NCBI GenBank assembly: GCA_900540625.1 | Contig: UQGP01000067.1 | Span: 1-7,332, forward strand | Reading direction: 5' to 3' | DNA length: 7,332 nt | From: an uncultured Porphyromonadaceae bacterium | GTDB lineage: Bacteria > Bacteroidota > Bacteroidia > Bacteroidales > Muribaculaceae | Shown: piece by piece, positions 6,026 to 7,332 of the stretch | Layout of the letters: each line of letters starts with the position of its first letter | Position numbering within the stretch: position 1 is the first letter of the stretch | Translations under genes and position numbers: made by a program | Notes under the pieces: generated by a model | What the model was told of the DNA's origin: nothing | What the model saw: the letters and a program-made list of their open reading frames with translations, nothing else | The model's database searches: none

Positions 6026-7137
6026 AATCCGCGATGCGAATACTACTCATACTCCTTAAAAAAGAATGGCTGCAATTCCGCCGCAACCAATTCCTGCCCA
6101 AGATGGTCATTATGTTTCCGCTGATGGTGATGCTTGTCATGCCGCTCGTAACTACTATGGACGTCAAAGACGTCAAGGTAGCTGTGGTAGACCGCGACCG
6201 TTTGCAGTTGTCGCGACGCATAGTCGGCGACATCGAGCACTCCTCCACCTTCGCCCTGTCTGAGTATGCTCGCGACTATGACGAGGCACTTGCTGCCGTC
6301 GAGCATGGCGATGCCGACGCCGTGCTGACCATCCCGGCTCATTGCGAGCGAGATTTGTCCAATGCCGAGCCGGTATCCTTCGGCGTAGATGCCAACGGCG
6401 TCAATGCAGTCAAGGGACAACTCGGAGCGCAGTACCTTGTGCAGTCAATGTCTATGACCGTCAAGGCTTACATGGCCGAAAAGGGCGTCAGCGTACCCTC
6501 CGACGACATCGAGGTCGCGTACAATTACAACAATACGCTCAACTACTATATGTTTATGATTCCGGCCCTGATGGTCATTCTTGTAATTATGATTTGCGGC
6601 TTCCTGCCCGCCCTGAATATGGTTGGCGAGAAAGAAGTAGGCACCATCGAACAGATAAACGTCTCGCCCGTGGGTCGTATCACATTCACGCTCTCCAAAC
6701 TGGTGTTATACTGGGGCATAGGACTTGTAGTGCTGACCCTGGCCATGACGGTGGCCTATTTAGCCTATGGAGTAAAGCCCGAAGGGTCATTTTTACTCAT
6801 ATACTTGTCTACCCTGATTTTCGGCTTCGTAATGTCCGGACTCGGTGTTGCCATAGCCAATACCTCCTCCACAATGCAACAAAGTATGTATGTGATGTTC
6901 TTTTTCATCGTGATATTCCAGCTTATGAGCGGGCTGATGACGCCCGTGTACTCGATGCCGGAATGGGCGCAAGACATCGCAGCCTTTGTCCCGCCGCGCT
7001 ATTTTATTGACATCATGCGTGCCGTGTACCTAAAAGGCGCGACTATAGCCGATATTGCGTGGCCGCTGACTGCTTTGGCTATCTTCGCGGTTTTCAATGG
7101 GTTAGTGGCTATGCTGACCTATAGAAAACAGTCCTGA
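6022..7137 (+). CDS. ABC-2 type permease, TMD2 (YbhS/YbhR-like)
   Basis: Partner of TMD1, 371 aa, with the same topology. The cytoplasmic interface segment LLKKEWLQFRRNQFLPK (11-27) precedes TM1 (about 28-45). The periplasmic domain covers about 46-172 and starts with DVKVAVVDRDR, the counterpart of VNVVAVVPVPG in TMD1. Further TM segments lie at about 177-199, 223-249, 256-279, 287-310 and 343-366. The coupling segment reads GEKEVGTIEQINVSPVGR (202-219), diverged from TMD1's, and PPRYFIDIMRAVYLKG (324-339) matches TMD1's PARWYVDAIRKMMIEQ. The two permeases are homologous but clearly different, so a heterodimer matching the NBD1-NBD2 pair is likely; which permease contacts which ATPase is not visible. 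The protein ends in a short basic cytoplasmic tail, TYRKQS. It is the last gene of the operon. Confidence 0.93.
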   Translation: MKSAMRILLILLKKEWLQFRRNQFLPKMVIMFPLMVMLVMPLVTTMDVKDVKVAVVDRDRLQLSRRIVGDIEHSSTFALSEYARDYDEALAAVEHGDADAVLTIPAHCERDLSNAEPVSFGVDANGVNAVKGQLGAQYLVQSMSMTVKAYMAEKGVSVPSDDIEVAYNYNNTLNYYMFMIPALMVILVIMICGFLPALNMVGEKEVGTIEQINVSPVGRITFTLSKLVLYWGIGLVVLTLAMTVAYLAYGVKPEGSFLLIYLSTLIFGFVMSGLGVAIANTSSTMQQSMYVMFFFIVIFQLMSGLMTPVYSMPEWAQDIAAFVPPRYFIDIMRAVYLKGATIADIAWPLTALAIFAVFNGLVAMLTYRKQS

Positions 7138-7186
7138 AATTCGAGAAGAAAATTTTTTTGATAAAAAAAGCACCAAATGTTTTGGT
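7138..7186. other. AT-rich spacer after the operon; no clear terminator
   Basis: T7 at 7153-7159 faces A7 at 7163-7169 across GAT, an AT-only hairpin. ACCAAA at 7172-7177 pairs perfectly with TTTGGT at 7181-7186 across TGT. Neither is a GC-rich stem followed by a T-run, so I see no convincing intrinsic terminator on the plus strand. The A/T tracts sit directly upstream of the tRNA promoter and could act as an UP-like element. Read-through from the exporter operon into the tRNA is possible. Confidence 0.4.
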
Positions 7187-7211
7187 ATATCGGAAAAGGT
7201 TCGTAACTTTG
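7181..7211 (+). promoter_or_regulatory. Bacteroidetes-type promoter for the tRNA
   Basis: TTTG at 7181-7184 is followed after 19 bp by TAACTTTG at 7204-7211, a full match to the Bacteroidetes sigma-ABfr consensus TTTG-N19-21-TAnnTTTG. Transcription should begin within about 10 bp downstream, leaving a leader of some 60-65 nt before the tRNA. This is the best taxonomic clue in the window. Confidence 0.85.
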
Positions 7212-7212
7212 C

Positions 7213-7280
7213 ATCCGCAAACGGGACGGAAGCCGATTAGCCAAAGGCTCTGGGACGTAAGCACAGCGAAAATTGACATT
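7213..7280 (+). other. Transcribed tRNA leader with small hairpins
   Basis: This stretch between promoter and tRNA contains CCG-CAAA-CGG (7215-7224) and AGCC-AAA-GGCT (7239-7249) as short potential stem-loops, plus the related strings CGGGACGG and TGGGACGT. The 5' part would be removed by RNase P when the tRNA matures. No start codon with a sensible small ORF was recognised. Confidence 0.45.
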
Positions 7281-7332
7281 GCCTCTTTAGCTCAGTTGGC
7301 CAGAGCACGTGATTTGTAATCTCGGGGTCGTT
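7281..7332 (+). tRNA. tRNA-Thr (anticodon UGU), 3' end beyond the window
   Basis: The 5' acceptor strand GCCTCTT (7281-7287) is followed by TA and a D arm with a 4-bp stem GCTC/GAGC (7290-7293 and 7303-7306). The anticodon stem CGTGA/TCTCG (7308-7312 and 7320-7324) encloses loop TTTGTAA with anticodon TGT at 7315-7317, which reads ACA (and other ACN) threonine codons. One pair of that stem, T7310 with T7322, is a mismatch. The variable loop GGGTC and the first bases of the T arm are present; the rest of the T arm and the 3' acceptor strand lie outside the window. Confidence 0.95.

Noticed and set aside
6342..7010. Plus-strand 222-codon open frame inside TMD2
   Set aside because: Arg- and His-rich out-of-frame translation of a permease with six predicted membrane segments; no independent features.
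7151..7170. Intrinsic terminator for the exporter operon
   Set aside because: The T7/A7 hairpin is AT-only and is not followed by a T-run on the plus strand.

Overview
The window looks like Bacteroidota (Bacteroidales) chromosome. The tRNA promoter near the right end fits the Bacteroidetes sigma-ABfr layout exactly: TTTG, 19 bp, then TAnnTTTG. Gene starts sit in A-rich leaders without Shine-Dalgarno sequences, and the adaptor protein carries a lipoprotein signal. The gut family Muribaculaceae is a guess from overall feel and was not tested.

Layout. Bases 1-240 hold no gene; they carry short degenerate tandem repeats of 9, 7 and 5 bp. Bases 241-351 are an AT-rich control region with a perfect 16-bp palindrome, a related imperfect palindrome 37 bp further on, and a flanking inverted repeat. 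Bases 352-7137 are one compact plus-strand operon of seven genes: TetR-type regulator, TolC-like outer-membrane factor, HlyD/YbhG-like lipoprotein adaptor, two ABC ATPases (NBD1, NBD2) and two ABC-2 permeases (TMD1, TMD2). Junctions are -4, +14, +4, -17, +82 and -4 nt. After a 143-bp AT-rich gap holding a strong promoter, a tRNA-Thr(UGU) gene starts and is cut off by the window end.

How it works. The seven genes make a self-contained tripartite ABC exporter with its own regulator. Two permeases and two ATPases would form a heteromeric inner-membrane pump. The adaptor would bridge the periplasm, and its hairpin keeps the TolC-docking motif. The OMF would be the outer-membrane exit duct. The plan resembles E. 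coli cecR-ybhG-ybhF-ybhS-ybhR, but here YbhF is split into two genes and a dedicated OMF has been added. The two ATPases are complementary: every degenerate catalytic motif falls in the same composite ATP site, which predicts one active and one degenerate site. The substrate cannot be read from the sequence.

Novelty. The operon type is known, so I do not claim a new system. The points most worth a second look are the asymmetric ATPase pair, the paired operator-like palindromes in front of tetR, and the mixed-period repeat block at the left edge.
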